A stretch of DNA of 37,045 nt from Nostoc punctiforme NIES-2108 (GTDB lineage Bacteria; Cyanobacteriota; Cyanobacteriia; Cyanobacteriales; Nostocaceae), in the NCBI GenBank assembly GCA_003326195.1, contig LXQE01000156.1:134831-171875 (forward strand), written 5' to 3'. Within the stretch, counting starts at the first letter, position 1. Every line of letters starts with the position of its first letter. Below, in pieces: positions 1 through 8,629 of this stretch. Both the position numbers and the translations under genes were made by a program. Under the pieces are notes generated by a model. That model was not told the origin of the DNA. It saw only the letters and a program-made list of their open reading frames with translations, and searched no databases.

Positions 1-730
1 CGTAGTTTTTGGTAACTTCCTCTAAAGATTTTACGGGCATACGTGCTTGTACCACGCCAATAGTTTGACCCGTTCTTGTCTCTTTCACAGGTGCAGCTAG
101 ATAAATACTCACGACACCAGTATTTTTTGCTGCTTCCGGTTTGCTGATGACAGGAGTCTCTTTTTGTAAAGCGTCTTGAAAAAAGGTACGGTCTTTTTGA
201 TTTTCCAGGGGTTCGCCTGTAGACTTGACAATCAAGTTACCTTGGCGATCGAAAACAGCAATGCTGTCATAAGCTTTGTAGGCTTCGACAACCCGATCTA
301 AAACTGCTTGCTTTTCCTGAGTACTAATACTAGCTTGAGAATTTGTCAAAAATAGCAAGTTTGATATTACCTGAATATCACCGTAGCGTTCCAGCATAAA
401 GCGGTTAACTTTATCACTTAAGCCAGTGGCTTCGGCTTGTTGAGATTGGGTAATTTGCTTAGTAATAGATTTGTTGGCAAAACCAAAAGCGATCGCACCG
501 ATGCCCAAAACTGGTATTGTACCAATTGCGATCGCTAAAATAGTCGCTTTCTTAACTAATCCCAGCCTTGTAAAATAGGCAATCCCCTGATTCCAAGAAG
601 AACTATTAGCACTTTCAGTAGTCAGCTTATTTGGTAGCTTTACTACAGTTCCCATAGCTTTTTGAGATGAAATCAGTGATGCTCGATTTTGAGCGCTATT
701 ACCTTGATTCGTGTTGGTTTTATTAAACAT
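1..730 (-). CDS. Methyl-accepting chemotaxis receptor, PilJ/HmpD-like (3' part outside window)
   Basis: Open on the minus strand from an ATG at 730 to the window edge, giving the first 243 codons. AGGAG lies about 9 nt before the ATG. The N-terminus is a polar cytoplasmic stretch of about 58 residues, then a hydrophobic membrane segment at about residues 61-85. An extracytoplasmic sensor-like region follows, with a PAS/Cache-type stretch containing SIAVFDRQGNLIVKSTGEP. HAMP and signalling domains would lie beyond the edge. The upstream genes on the same strand are CheW-, CheY- and PatA-like, the order seen in cyanobacterial pil and hmp chemosensory loci. There the receptor controls type IV pilus motility through a CheA kinase, probably encoded just off the left end. 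Receptor identity rests on membrane topology and context, because the diagnostic signalling tip is not in view. No bilin-binding GAF domain is seen in this portion. Confidence 0.8.
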   Translation of the reverse strand, partial: MFNKTNTNQGNSAQNRASLISSQKAMGTVVKLPNKLTTESANSSSWNQGIAYFTRLGLVKKATILAIAIGTIPVLGIGAIAFGFANKSITKQITQSQQAEATGLSDKVNRFMLERYGDIQVISNLLFLTNSQASISTQEKQAVLDRVVEAYKAYDSIAVFDRQGNLIVKSTGEPLENQKDRTFFQDALQKETPVISKPEAAKNTGVVSIYLAAPVKETRTGQTIGVVQARMPVKSLEEVTKNY

Positions 731-791
731 AAAATTAATTCTCCTAAGTATGTGAATAAGAATACTAAAAAGCTGTTTTTAGTAGTAAACC

Positions 792-1289
792 CTAATCACT
801 GCGGAGAATAGAAGACTGTGCAATAGCCTGTGCATCTAATACCAGTAATATTTCTTCCTGCTGCACAACGCACCCACATAAATAAGGAACTAAACTGGAT
901 GTCACTTGTCCTATAGGAGAATGAATATCATCAACTAGAAACTTGGTTGTACCTTTTATTTCTTGTACAACTAAGCCCAACACTAATGATTCCACTTGGA
1001 TAACGATTACATTGTACTGCCGCAGTCGATAATCTAGGGATTCTAAATTGAGCATTCTAGGCAAATCAACTACCCAAATTATTCGACTCCGCCAATTCAT
1101 TAATCCTAATATGCAGGACGGCATATTCGGTATTGACGTAATAGATTCAACAGGCACAAGAATTGCTTCTTGCGTATGCCTCATTGATAAAACAGCAGTT
1201 GTTTGTTGATTTAGCTGAAACTTCAGATAACTATCTGCTAAATTATTCGGGATTGGTTTTGAAGAAAGAGTAATGTTTGGACTAGTCAT
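792..1289 (-). CDS. CheW-like coupling protein (PilI/HmpC type)
   Basis: A 165-residue single CheW domain, about the usual length. The LRxYNVIVIQ and VLGLVV strands and the NWRSRIIWVVDL segment are typical of the CheW fold. Family role: CheW links a membrane receptor to the CheA histidine kinase at the inner membrane. It starts 4 nt after the CheY-like stop codon and ends about 60 nt before the receptor start, so the genes are very likely co-transcribed. The gene order points to motility or hormogonium control rather than flagella, which cyanobacteria lack. The exact paralogue cannot be decided, because Nostoc-type genomes carry several similar chemotaxis clusters. Confidence 0.85.
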   Translation of the reverse strand: MTSPNITLSSKPIPNNLADSYLKFQLNQQTTAVLSMRHTQEAILVPVESITSIPNMPSCILGLMNWRSRIIWVVDLPRMLNLESLDYRLRQYNVIVIQVESLVLGLVVQEIKGTTKFLVDDIHSPIGQVTSSLVPYLCGCVVQQEEILLVLDAQAIAQSSILRSD

Positions 1290-1293
1290 TGAT

Positions 1294-1671
1294 TCAAATT
1301 ACCACTGATTTAATAGTACGTAGGAGATGTTCGCGGGTGTAAGGTTTAGTTATATAGGCATCTGCACCTTGTCTCATTGCCCACAAACGGTCAATTTCTT
1401 GATTTTTAGAACTACAAACTACAATCGGCACTTTTGCAGTAATTGGATTTCTTCTCAGAGAACGACACAATTCAAATCCGCTCATTTCTGGCATTACTAC
1501 ATCAGTAACGATCGCATCTGGTTTTTCTAACACAGCTTTTTCTAAACCCTCTTTTGCACCACTTGCTTTAATTACGTTGTAACCACTCTCTTTGAGATAA
1601 TGGCTCATCAATTCCAATTCGCTGGGAGAATCTTCTACAATCAAAATTGTGCCAAGCAAAGTCAGGCTCAC
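1294..1671 (-). CDS. CheY-like response regulator (PilH/HmpB type)
   Basis: A stand-alone receiver domain of 125 residues. The acidic pocket is E13/D14 (IVEDS), the phospho-acceptor is D57 (IVTDVVMPEMSG), the switch Ser is in VVCSSK at about residue 87, and the conserved Lys is K109 (ITKPY). I chose the GTG start at 1671 because AGGAG lies 8 nt before it. The in-frame TTG at 1677 would leave only 2 nt of spacing. Family role: it takes phosphate from a CheA-type kinase and acts on the type IV pilus machinery or as a phosphate sink. It lies between the PatA-like and CheW-like genes on the same strand. Confidence 0.87.
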   Translation of the reverse strand: MSLTLLGTILIVEDSPSELELMSHYLKESGYNVIKASGAKEGLEKAVLEKPDAIVTDVVMPEMSGFELCRSLRRNPITAKVPIVVCSSKNQEIDRLWAMRQGADAYITKPYTREHLLRTIKSVVI

Positions 1672-1733
1672 TATCAAATCTCCTAAAAAAATAAATTAAA
1701 CATATTTTGTTATTTTTATTTGCCTTATTTCAA

Positions 1734-2801
1734 TCAACCAAGATGCTTAAAAACCATTTTTAGCAATTCTGATTGTGTAAAAGGCTTGGTCAAATATCCT
1801 GACGATCTGACCATTTTAGCCTTTGCTCTGTCGATAAACCCTGTTCTACCAGTCACCATAACGATCGGTGTATTTTTAAAAGCGGAATGTTTACGTAATA
1901 AGGAACATAGTTCATAGCCATCTAAACTTGGCATTTCAACATCTAGCAAAATCAGATCGGGCTTACTCCGTAAAATTTGCATTAAAGCTTTTACCGGATC
2001 GTTAATCATGACAACTGAAAATGTGTTTTCATCCAAAAAGTGCTTAATGGAGTTCAAAACAGTTTGGCTATCATCAATGCAGGCAATTGTATATAGTTTT
2101 TTGCCAACAGGTGGCTGAGTAATTTTATTATTCTCAGGAATATCAAAATTAATTGGTATTGGCAATTTTTGCCCAAGCTTTATTTGCAGTTGTAGCTGAG
2201 CTTGAGACGATTGTGTTGTATAAAAAACTTGGGAACTCCCACCAGCCGGAATTGATGACTGAATATTTTGGCGATTTCGTAACTGCTTTTGACAGTGTTC
2301 AACAAGCAACCGTAAATCCAGGTGACAGAACTTCGGTAGTTCATCCAAAGAATTTTCTGGGCTGAATTCATAGCTACCTTCTTTTAAACACAGAAATGAT
2401 TCCATTACTTCTTTTGCCAATCCGTCTATTAGGCTTCCTGCTTGCACAGAAGTAATATAGTCCTGATTTACTAACCAACAAATAGCTTGGTAATCTGCAT
2501 TTGGTATTGATTGATGTTCATTCTTCGTCTCAAACATCAGCCGCATCTGTACGCGAGTGGCACTGTTGAGAGCAGGAATTTGTTCACTCAAACGCCGTAA
2601 GTGACTGTCAAGGCGCTCAAATAGTTTATCTGAATAGGAGGCATAAGTAAGTTTACCGTCCTCTAGATAGATTGACCAAGAAACTATCCCGGTAAATACG
2701 CTTAAGCAACCCGTAGCACGCCGACTAGTTAATTGTGCCAACAGAGATAGCGGATGTAGTTTCTGGAACAACCTGTAGCTACCTATAGGAGTTGTGCTCA
2801 T
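1734..2801 (-). CDS. PatA-type regulator: PATAN/DUF4388 domain plus receiver domain (PilG/HmpA-like)
   Basis: A 355-residue protein. Residues 1 to about 180 form the PATAN (DUF4388) region, including LTSRRATGCLSV and an IYLEDGKLTYASY strand. A Gln/Ser-rich linker of about 50 residues follows, then a receiver domain from about 236. The receiver keeps all key residues: D243/D244, phospho-acceptor D287 (LLDVEMPSLDGYELC), T317 and K339 (YLTKPF). The same architecture occurs in PatA of Anabaena, PixG and PilG of Synechocystis, and HmpA. It is the first gene of the minus-strand chemotaxis cluster, so its upstream spacer should hold the operon promoter. The ribosome site before the ATG is weak (GAAG). 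A link to the hmp locus is inferred from gene order, not from sequence comparison. Confidence 0.86.
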   Translation of the reverse strand: MSTTPIGSYRLFQKLHPLSLLAQLTSRRATGCLSVFTGIVSWSIYLEDGKLTYASYSDKLFERLDSHLRRLSEQIPALNSATRVQMRLMFETKNEHQSIPNADYQAICWLVNQDYITSVQAGSLIDGLAKEVMESFLCLKEGSYEFSPENSLDELPKFCHLDLRLLVEHCQKQLRNRQNIQSSIPAGGSSQVFYTTQSSQAQLQLQIKLGQKLPIPINFDIPENNKITQPPVGKKLYTIACIDDSQTVLNSIKHFLDENTFSVVMINDPVKALMQILRSKPDLILLDVEMPSLDGYELCSLLRKHSAFKNTPIVMVTGRTGFIDRAKAKMVRSSGYLTKPFTQSELLKMVFKHLG

Positions 2802-3061
2802 TTTGCTTTTACTTCAGCTAAAATTCGATACGTGTAAGCTAAATTCGTGTCGAGTTATTCCACAATTAAAATCAAGTAAAAAGCATTAAACTTTTGTATT
2901 TTAAAGTACATCAGTTTACATATATATTTGTGGTGAAACTCAACGATAGTAGCGTGTTTTCAGATGATTAAATCTTAGTAAATTCGTAAATTGTAATTAA
3001 TTTACTTAGTGTTACTGAGATTTATAAACATCTTTCGAGAAATAAGACATAAAAATGTCAA

Positions 3062-3315
3062 GACTAGATGAAGCCACTTTCCATTGAGTAACCCCAATCT
3101 GACCACAGGAATAATACTGATTTTGTTGATGGTAATATCTTTGAACTTCTGTATTTACACTTAAGTAAAATCTAGTTTTTAAACAAGTAAGAACTGAATG
3201 AAGTCACTTTGTATCGAGTAACTTCAAATTGACAACAGTAATAATACTTATTTATTGAAAACTATAAATGTATTTTTTGTTATTTGCATTTAAGAACTTA
3301 GATTAGACAGAATGC
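3062..3315. repeat. Degenerate tandem duplication, period about 130 bp
   Basis: Unit 1 (about 3062-3190) and unit 2 (about 3191-3315) align along their length. Matching landmarks are GAAG-C-CACTTT then GAGTAAC, GACNACAG-AATAATACT, and a closing TTAAG...TAGATTAG-like end. By eye roughly three quarters of positions agree in the first 65 bases of each unit, and fewer after that. Neither copy encodes an open frame. It lies about 260-510 bases upstream of the PatA-like start codon. Confidence 0.6.
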
Positions 3316-3607
3316 AAAACTTGTTTTTTGCAGAGTGTTTTACCGCCGAGAGTAGGGTACTGAAAGGACTCGGCATGGTAAGTTGTATCCTTAACACATC
3401 CTACCTACGAAAATTGTAGGTTATTAAGTCCACTATGAATTATCCACTTTTACACATTTACTATCATCTGAAGAACAGACTTATGAAGCTAAAAGTCTTT
3501 CCCCGCCTTGTTCACAGGTGCAGCCCACCATAAACAAATTTTCAAATATCCTCTTATATTTGAAGCTATGCTGGCGAAACATATTTTTATTTAAGCCATA
3601 TTTAAAT

Positions 3608-3656
3608 AGGCTGGCAACTATCCTTGAACTTTTAACTCAAGTATAATTACCAGCCT
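3608..3656. repeat. Long imperfect hairpin downstream of tRNA-Leu
   Basis: The arms AGGCTGG...CCTTGA (3608-3627) and TCAAG...CCAGCCT (3637-3656) pair over about 20 positions with few mismatches, mostly G-U compatible. The element lies 28 nt beyond the 3' end of the minus-strand tRNA. It could be its terminator or processing signal, although the T-tract is weak. Confidence 0.5.
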
Positions 3657-3683
3657 AGATAAGGCGATTTAATTTGTCAAAAG

Positions 3684-3765
3684 TGCGGATGAAAGGACTT
3701 GAACCTTCACTCCTTTCGGAACTAGAACCTAAATCTAGCGCGTCTGCCAATTCCGCCACATCCGC
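3684..3765 (-). tRNA. tRNA-Leu (anticodon UAG)
   Basis: An 82-nt minus-strand tRNA with a class II long variable arm, as expected for leucine. The acceptor stem pairs GCGGATG with CATCCGC and has discriminator A. The D-arm region reads TGGCGGAATTGGCAGACGC, and the T-arm contains GGTTCAAGTCC. The anticodon stem CTAGA/TCTAG carries the loop TTTAGGT, so the anticodon is TAG (plus-strand positions 3729-3731), reading CUN leucine codons. CCA is not encoded and must be added after transcription. Confidence 0.95.
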
Positions 3766-3872
3766 ATCAGTTTACTATCGTACCATAAGAAATTATTTTT
3801 GGGAATAGGGAATAAGGAATGGGGACTGGGGAAGCAAGAAAAGAATAACAATGCCCAATGCCCCATGCCCAA

Positions 3873-5060
3873 TTACATGACTCCAACACGAGGCAGACGA
3901 TGCTTGAATCCACAGAGAATTTCCCAAGAAATAGTGTTTAATTGTTTTGCCCAGTCGTCCGCTGAAATTTGTTCTTTTCCCTGTTCTCCTAGTAAGGTGA
4001 CTACTTCTCCTTCTTGGATATTGGGTATGGCACTTACATCCAGCATTAACTGATCCATTGTAATTGTGCCAATTTGTGGCACACGCTGACCGCGAATTAA
4101 CGCCTGCATTTTGTTGGAAAGACTGCGAGGAACGCCGTCAGCATAGCCAATTCCCACAACAGCAAGGCGAAGTTCGCGCGGGGCAATAAATTTATGACCG
4201 TAGCTAACAGCTGTTCCTGCGGCAATTGTTTTAACTTGGGTAACTCTTGCCTTGAGTTGCAAAACGGGCTTGAGATCGATCGCATTTTGTAAATGGGTTG
4301 CTGGATAAAGTCCGTAAACAGCTAAACCTACACGCACCATATCGTAGTGCAATGCTGGATTTGTGAGTGCGGCGGCTGAGTTTGCCAAGTGCAAACAGGA
4401 TACTTCAATTCCCATTGCTTTGATTTGAGCGATCGCATCCTCAAATCGTTTATGCTGTTCTTCCATTGCGGTGGTATCAAGATCGTCTGCTGTCGCCAAA
4501 TGAGAATAAATACTGGCAATAGATAGATGTGGTAATCGCTGCACTAATTGCACAAATTCACCTGCTTGCCGCCAATCAGTTCCCAACCTCGACATTCCCG
4601 TGTCTAATTTGATGTGTACGGGCACTGGAGAACCATGATTCATGGATTCCAGAATATCGGAAAATACTAAAGCTTGTTTAGGGCTACAGAGTGTGGGCTG
4701 AAGTTTCCATTGGGCGATCGCATGAATCTGCTCTAGTGTATGAGTTGCTCCTAAAATCAAAATGGGCGCTTGAATCCCGCCTTCTCGCAATTGAATAGCT
4801 TCTGGAACTGTAGCCACTCCCAAGCAACTAGCTCCCGATTGGATGGCAATTTGGGCGACTGTCACCGCTCCATGTCCATAAGCATCAGCTTTTACTACTG
4901 CCATTAACTGGGTACGCGGCGATAAAAACTGCACCAATTGCTTTACATTGTACGACAACGCCTCTAAATCAATTTCTACCCAAGCTCGTTGCGAAAACCA
5001 CGCGTAGGTATCGCACTGCTGATTAGGAACTAGACCAGGGATTTGTTTGCGACTTAACAT
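3873..5060 (-). CDS. alr: Alanine racemase
   Basis: A full-length (395-residue) PLP-dependent fold-type III enzyme that interconverts L- and D-alanine in the cytoplasm for peptidoglycan. The PLP lysine is K57 in AVVKADAYGHGA. The second catalytic base is Y287 in GTAVSYGHKF. Also conserved are HIKLDTGMSRLG (about 149-160), LHLANSAA (about 223-230), MVRVGLAVYGLYP (about 241-253), TITMDQLMLDV and the C-terminal CGFKHRLPRV. AGGAG lies 10 nt before the ATG, which supports this start. It stands alone on the minus strand between tRNA-Leu and a pentapeptide-repeat gene. A short purine-rich intergenic repeat (GGGAATAGGGAATAAGGAAT-like, from about 3800) lies just beyond its stop. Confidence 0.96.
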   Translation of the reverse strand: MLSRKQIPGLVPNQQCDTYAWFSQRAWVEIDLEALSYNVKQLVQFLSPRTQLMAVVKADAYGHGAVTVAQIAIQSGASCLGVATVPEAIQLREGGIQAPILILGATHTLEQIHAIAQWKLQPTLCSPKQALVFSDILESMNHGSPVPVHIKLDTGMSRLGTDWRQAGEFVQLVQRLPHLSIASIYSHLATADDLDTTAMEEQHKRFEDAIAQIKAMGIEVSCLHLANSAAALTNPALHYDMVRVGLAVYGLYPATHLQNAIDLKPVLQLKARVTQVKTIAAGTAVSYGHKFIAPRELRLAVVGIGYADGVPRSLSNKMQALIRGQRVPQIGTITMDQLMLDVSAIPNIQEGEVVTLLGEQGKEQISADDWAKQLNTISWEILCGFKHRLPRVGVM

Positions 5061-5334
5061 TTGTACTGACTCCTATCCCGCCACGGCTAAACTTGCAAGT
5101 TATCTATCTATACACGCTCCTAAAAGCGAGATCAGATTAAATAGGAAGTTTAACCTTCAGATTGGAATTGATACAAGATGTTGCGTTATTAAAGTAAAAG
5201 TGAGGAGTTATGAGTTAGGAATTTAGGACTTACGCAAAAACTCTCGGAAACGAATGGCACTAATATAAGGGTTTACCCTTAATATGATTGGCTTTTGGGT
5301 GTAATGGTTTCATCTAAACAAGCCTGCTATTCAG
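5061..5334. other. Spacer with a Nostoc-type dispersed motif
   Basis: This spacer between the minus-strand pentapeptide gene and alr should hold the alr promoter. It includes TTTAGGACTTACGCA at 5222-5236. The core of that string, TTAGGACTTACGCA, recurs near 22499, so it is a dispersed repeat of this genome rather than a gene-specific site. No ORF is seen. Confidence 0.4.
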
Positions 5335-5829
5335 CTAACGACTATCTACCCAGATGGAAATATCGTTGATGATAGCACCATCAGGCATAATGGTATTACA
5401 AAAAAGGGTTCCGTCATCACCGCTAACCCCTTGAAATAAAGCACTACTCAGATTAGCTCGCGTCAAGTCAGCTCGATCAAATCTGGTCAGAAGCATTCGA
5501 GTTTCTCTCAAATCGGCATTCATCAGATTGACAGCTGTAAAGTCAGTCATTTCCAGGTTAGCACCTCTCAAGTTGGCATTGGACAGGTCACATCCCCCCA
5601 GATCGGCTTGTGTTAAGTTTGCACCACTCAAATTAGCTCCAGTCAAGTTAACCAGACTCAACATAGATTGGGTCAGATTAGCCCCACTGAGATTAATGCC
5701 GCTCAAAACATTTTGAGTGGGGTCGTATTCTTCAACTTCAGCAATCAACAAATCAGCGCCGCTCAAGTCAACTCCAGAGAAATCTCTCTCAAGAGCAGCA
5801 TAGCGCCTGTACAACTCCTCAGCATCCAT
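5335..5829 (-). CDS. Pentapeptide-repeat protein, small
   Basis: A 164-residue protein built mainly of A(D/N)LXX pentapeptides. Runs such as GADLL, GINLSGANLTQ, GANLSGANLTQADLGG and NANLRGANLEM extend from about residue 20 to 130. A short non-repeat tail (GDDGTLFCNTIMPDGA) is typical of cyanobacterial members that end with a capping segment. No signal peptide or membrane segment is visible. Pentapeptide repeats fold as a right-handed quadrilateral beta-helix, but the biochemical role of most cyanobacterial members is unknown. It is on the same strand as alr but separated by about 270 bases, so co-transcription is unlikely. Confidence 0.88.
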   Translation of the reverse strand: MDAEELYRRYAALERDFSGVDLSGADLLIAEVEEYDPTQNVLSGINLSGANLTQSMLSLVNLTGANLSGANLTQADLGGCDLSNANLRGANLEMTDFTAVNLMNADLRETRMLLTRFDRADLTRANLSSALFQGVSGDDGTLFCNTIMPDGAIINDISIWVDSR

Positions 5830-6004
5830 ACGTTAGCCTACCGTAAGCCTCTTTGCGTCAGCTTAGAAGTTTTACTTGTAAACTCCTAACTCTTAACTCA
5901 TAACTTAATTTCCGAATTATCCCGAAAGTATAATTTCTTCTCATCTCCCTAGCAGGGTGTATTTGTGTTAATATATTGTAAAACTCATACCCTGAGCGCA
6001 AATA

Positions 6005-6502
6005 ATGGGGAAGGTTTTAGTCTTAAACGCCTCTTACGAACCTCTCAATATAACGAGTTGGCGTCGCGCTGTAGTTCTTTTAATCAAGGGCAAAGCAGAA
6101 CGCGTGGAACACAACGGTAAATTTCTGTACACGGATTTCCCGTTGCCGACCGTGATCCGGTTGCGTCATTATGTACGCGTTCCTTATAAAGAAATCCCTC
6201 TAACTCGCCGAAATATATTGCACCGTGATGGTCATGCCTGTCAATACTGTGGTTACACAGGGGATGAATTGACACTAGACCATGTAATACCGCGATCGCG
6301 CGGCGGAGGCGATACTTGGGAGAATATTGTTACCGCTTGTGTCCGTTGCAATGTCAAAAAAGGCAGTCGGACTCCCCACGAAGCTCACATGCCTTTGCGT
6401 CATCCCCCGCGCCAACCTTATAGCAGTCTCTATTTCGAGGTCAGCAAACATCTTAAGAGTGGACTGCATACAGAGTGGCAAAAGTATGTTATAGGTCTTT
6501 GA
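6005..6502 (+). CDS. HNH endonuclease family protein
   Basis: 165 residues with a C-terminal HNH (beta-beta-alpha-metal) domain. Two CxxC pairs (C79/C82 in CQYCGY and C112/C115 in CVRCN) should bind a structural zinc. The catalytic core is D92-H93 (LDHVIPRSRGG) with N107 (WENIVTAC). Residues 1-65 form a conserved lead-in (VLVLNASYEPLNITSWRRAV). This single-gene type is widespread in cyanobacteria and is not tied to a visible phage, intron or restriction system here. The physiological substrate is unknown. The ATG is the first in frame and follows a spacer containing TTAATATATTG. The predicted protein is soluble and cytoplasmic. Confidence 0.9.
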   Translation: MGKVLVLNASYEPLNITSWRRAVVLLIKGKAERVEHNGKFLYTDFPLPTVIRLRHYVRVPYKEIPLTRRNILHRDGHACQYCGYTGDELTLDHVIPRSRGGGDTWENIVTACVRCNVKKGSRTPHEAHMPLRHPPRQPYSSLYFEVSKHLKSGLHTEWQKYVIGL

Positions 6503-7169
6503 GCCAAAAATCAGAGGAGCAAAGGAGAAAGAAGAAATACCCTCTTTCTTTGGGAAATAGCCAATAACTTTAGTTATGGAGTGTTAAAAAATTGGTGGCT
6601 ACTATATGGCTTGCAACGAAGGTGATTGCATCAACTATCAAGCTTTTAAATTTGTTGTATGTATATAGAGTTTCCCTTTTGCTCTTTACTCCCCCTGTAT
6701 TTTGCCCTTTTCCATTGGACTTGACTCTAAATTTTCAGAATTTTCAAAGGGGATAGGAAATAAGCGTTGTTCATCAAAAATAATTGTTAATTGCTCAATA
6801 GTCACAATAATGAGAATATTAAGCATAAGAATATTTAAAATATCAAGGACTAATTCTAAAGTATAAGATAGGAAGTATACCCTAAGTTAGATAAAAATCC
6901 GCTTAATTCAATTTACGAAAGAGAACAAAATTCCTAAAACATATTTGTGCTGCCAGATACAGCCCGATATCCTAAACTTCCTTGCTGTATCCCCTTTAGT
7001 GGAAGTTAGTTGATTGTTGAGCGCTGTTACTGACAAGAAATATACTTAGATGTATAGTGCAATGTCTTGATATTTTTGCGAAGATCGTAATTAATGTGGC
7101 TACATTCAGGGAATTGCTGCTCGTAGTATTTCTGAATTAAAGGAGCCTCACACTTTAAAAAAGTTCCCT
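6503..7169. other. Spacer between HNH and DHH genes
   Basis: About 670 A+T-rich bases with no convincing ORF. It contains the interrupted palindrome ATAACTTTAGTTAT at 6564-6577, which recurs at 22637-22650. It should also hold the DHH gene promoter. AAAGGAG at 7139-7145 lies 24 nt before the ATG at 7170, farther than usual for a ribosome site. No stable terminator hairpin is obvious after the HNH gene. Confidence 0.4.
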
Positions 7170-8453
7170 ATGTACTTTAATTCTCCCGTTACTCAGTTTG
7201 AGAGTTTGTCATTGACCACAGAGCCAAACCCAGAGGAACCTGAAATCGAGAAAGCGCCAGTGGAAGTTGCATTTAAGAGTCCGTCATTACCGCCATCGGT
7301 AGGTGATGGGGCTATATATCTCAGTCACCGTGGTAATTCTCTGGCACAACAAAAGTCAGAAGAACTACAAAAAACCCTTCTGGCACACAGACACGATCGC
7401 CAGCTCGTAATTCTGCAAGATTTTCCTGACCCTGATGCCCTTTCCTGTGCCTGGGCTTACCAGTTAATTGCCCAGCAATATGATATCAAATGTGAAATCA
7501 TTTATGCTGGTGCATTGAGCCATCAAGAAAATATTGCCTTGGTGAGGCTGACTAATTTACCTATCCAACGCTGGACAACCCAAACCTTGAAAACCAAAGA
7601 TTTGTCATCTTATCAAGGTTTTGTATTAATTGACAACCAGGGAACCACTTCGCAACTACTGTCATCGGTGCAGCAAGCTGGAATTCCCCTAGTGGTACTC
7701 ATCGACCATCACAGTATCCAAGGCGATCTGCAATCAGAATTTGAGGATATTCGTCCTTATGTCAGAGCGACGGCAACAATTTTTACTCAATACCTCCAAA
7801 CAGGATTATTAGCATTAGATAGCAGCATAAATCAACACGTCAAATGCGCTACTGCCTTGATGCATGGCTTGCGATCGGATACAAATCGGCTCATGCAAGC
7901 CCAAGAAGAAGACTTTATGGCAGCGGCGTATTTAAGCCGATTTTATGATGCCCAACTGCTGAATGCCATTTTACAGGCCAACCGTTCCAAGCGGGTAATG
8001 GATGTGATCGAGCGATCGCTCAAAAACCGCATCGTCCAAAATAACTTTTCCATTGCTGGTGTTGGTTATTTACGTTACGAAGACCGTGACGCCATCCCCC
8101 AAGCGGCTGATTTTCTTGTCACTGAAGAAAACGTCCACACCGCAGTAGTTTACGGCATTGTTCACGATGAAGACGAAGAACTAGAAATAGTCATCGGCTC
8201 CTTGAGAACCAGCAAACTTACCCTTGACCCCGATGAATTCATCAAAGAAGCCTTTGGACAAGATAGTGCAGGACGCTTTTTCGGCGGTGGAAGGACAAGC
8301 GCAGGCGGCTTTGAAATTCCGATGGGCTTCTTATCTGGCAGTAACGAAAATTCCGCTTATGCGAAAATGAAATGGGAAGTATTCGACGCTCAAATTAAGC
8401 AAAAACTGCTGAGGTTAGTTAATCCTAGAGATAATCCAATTCAGTCAGAGTAG
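7170..8453 (+). CDS. DHH-family phosphoesterase (NrnA-like)
   Basis: 427 residues. After a low-complexity acidic N-terminus of about 70 residues comes a DHH domain with motif DFPDPDALSCAWAY (about 84-97), FVLIDNQG (about 151-158) and the signature IDHHS (D179, H180, H181), all metal ligands. The C-terminal DHHA1 domain contains FGGGRTSAGGFEIP at about 371-384. The usual form is GGGHxxAAG, so the histidine is replaced by arginine, as in some cyanobacterial members. Family members hydrolyse nanoRNA, pAp or cyclic-dinucleotide products in the cytoplasm, and the exact substrate here is not decidable. No start codon closer to the upstream AAAGGAG is in frame. A strong terminator follows at 8525. 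Confidence 0.87.
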   Translation: MYFNSPVTQFESLSLTTEPNPEEPEIEKAPVEVAFKSPSLPPSVGDGAIYLSHRGNSLAQQKSEELQKTLLAHRHDRQLVILQDFPDPDALSCAWAYQLIAQQYDIKCEIIYAGALSHQENIALVRLTNLPIQRWTTQTLKTKDLSSYQGFVLIDNQGTTSQLLSSVQQAGIPLVVLIDHHSIQGDLQSEFEDIRPYVRATATIFTQYLQTGLLALDSSINQHVKCATALMHGLRSDTNRLMQAQEEDFMAAAYLSRFYDAQLLNAILQANRSKRVMDVIERSLKNRIVQNNFSIAGVGYLRYEDRDAIPQAADFLVTEENVHTAVVYGIVHDEDEELEIVIGSLRTSKLTLDPDEFIKEAFGQDSAGRFFGGGRTSAGGFEIPMGFLSGSNENSAYAKMKWEVFDAQIKQKLLRLVNPRDNPIQSE

Positions 8454-8524
8454 AGGGAACTCAAGGAGACGTGGAGAACTCCTAACTAATGCAGCAGTCA
8501 AAGTGTTTGTTCACATAGCATCCC

Positions 8525-8561
8525 TTCCCGATTTTTGATAAAAGTCGGGAATTTGGATTTT
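8525..8561 (+). terminator. Intrinsic terminator after the DHH gene
   Basis: TTCCCGATTTTT pairs with AAAAGTCGGGAA around a GAT loop (8525-8551), a 12-bp stem with one G-U pair. It is followed by a T-rich tract, TTTGGATTTT. It separates the DHH gene from the DUF29 gene. Confidence 0.75.
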
Positions 8562-8629
8562 ATGACGAATGCTGAACTAAATCAAAGTTAACTTGCGCCT
8601 ACCTATTTAGTTTGTGAAGAAGGAGCGCC

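Larger units (their letters stand above)
2802..3683. other. Long non-coding spacer with repeats and hairpins
   Basis: Nearly 900 bases between the PatA-like gene and tRNA-Leu with no convincing ORF. It contains a small inverted repeat (GTAAATT 2986-2992 / AATTTAC 2999-3005), a degenerate tandem duplication (3062-3315), two structured segments at 3344-3425, and a hairpin at 3608-3656. Part of it must carry the promoter of the minus-strand chemotaxis operon. A small RNA gene is possible but cannot be named from sequence alone. Confidence 0.6.
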
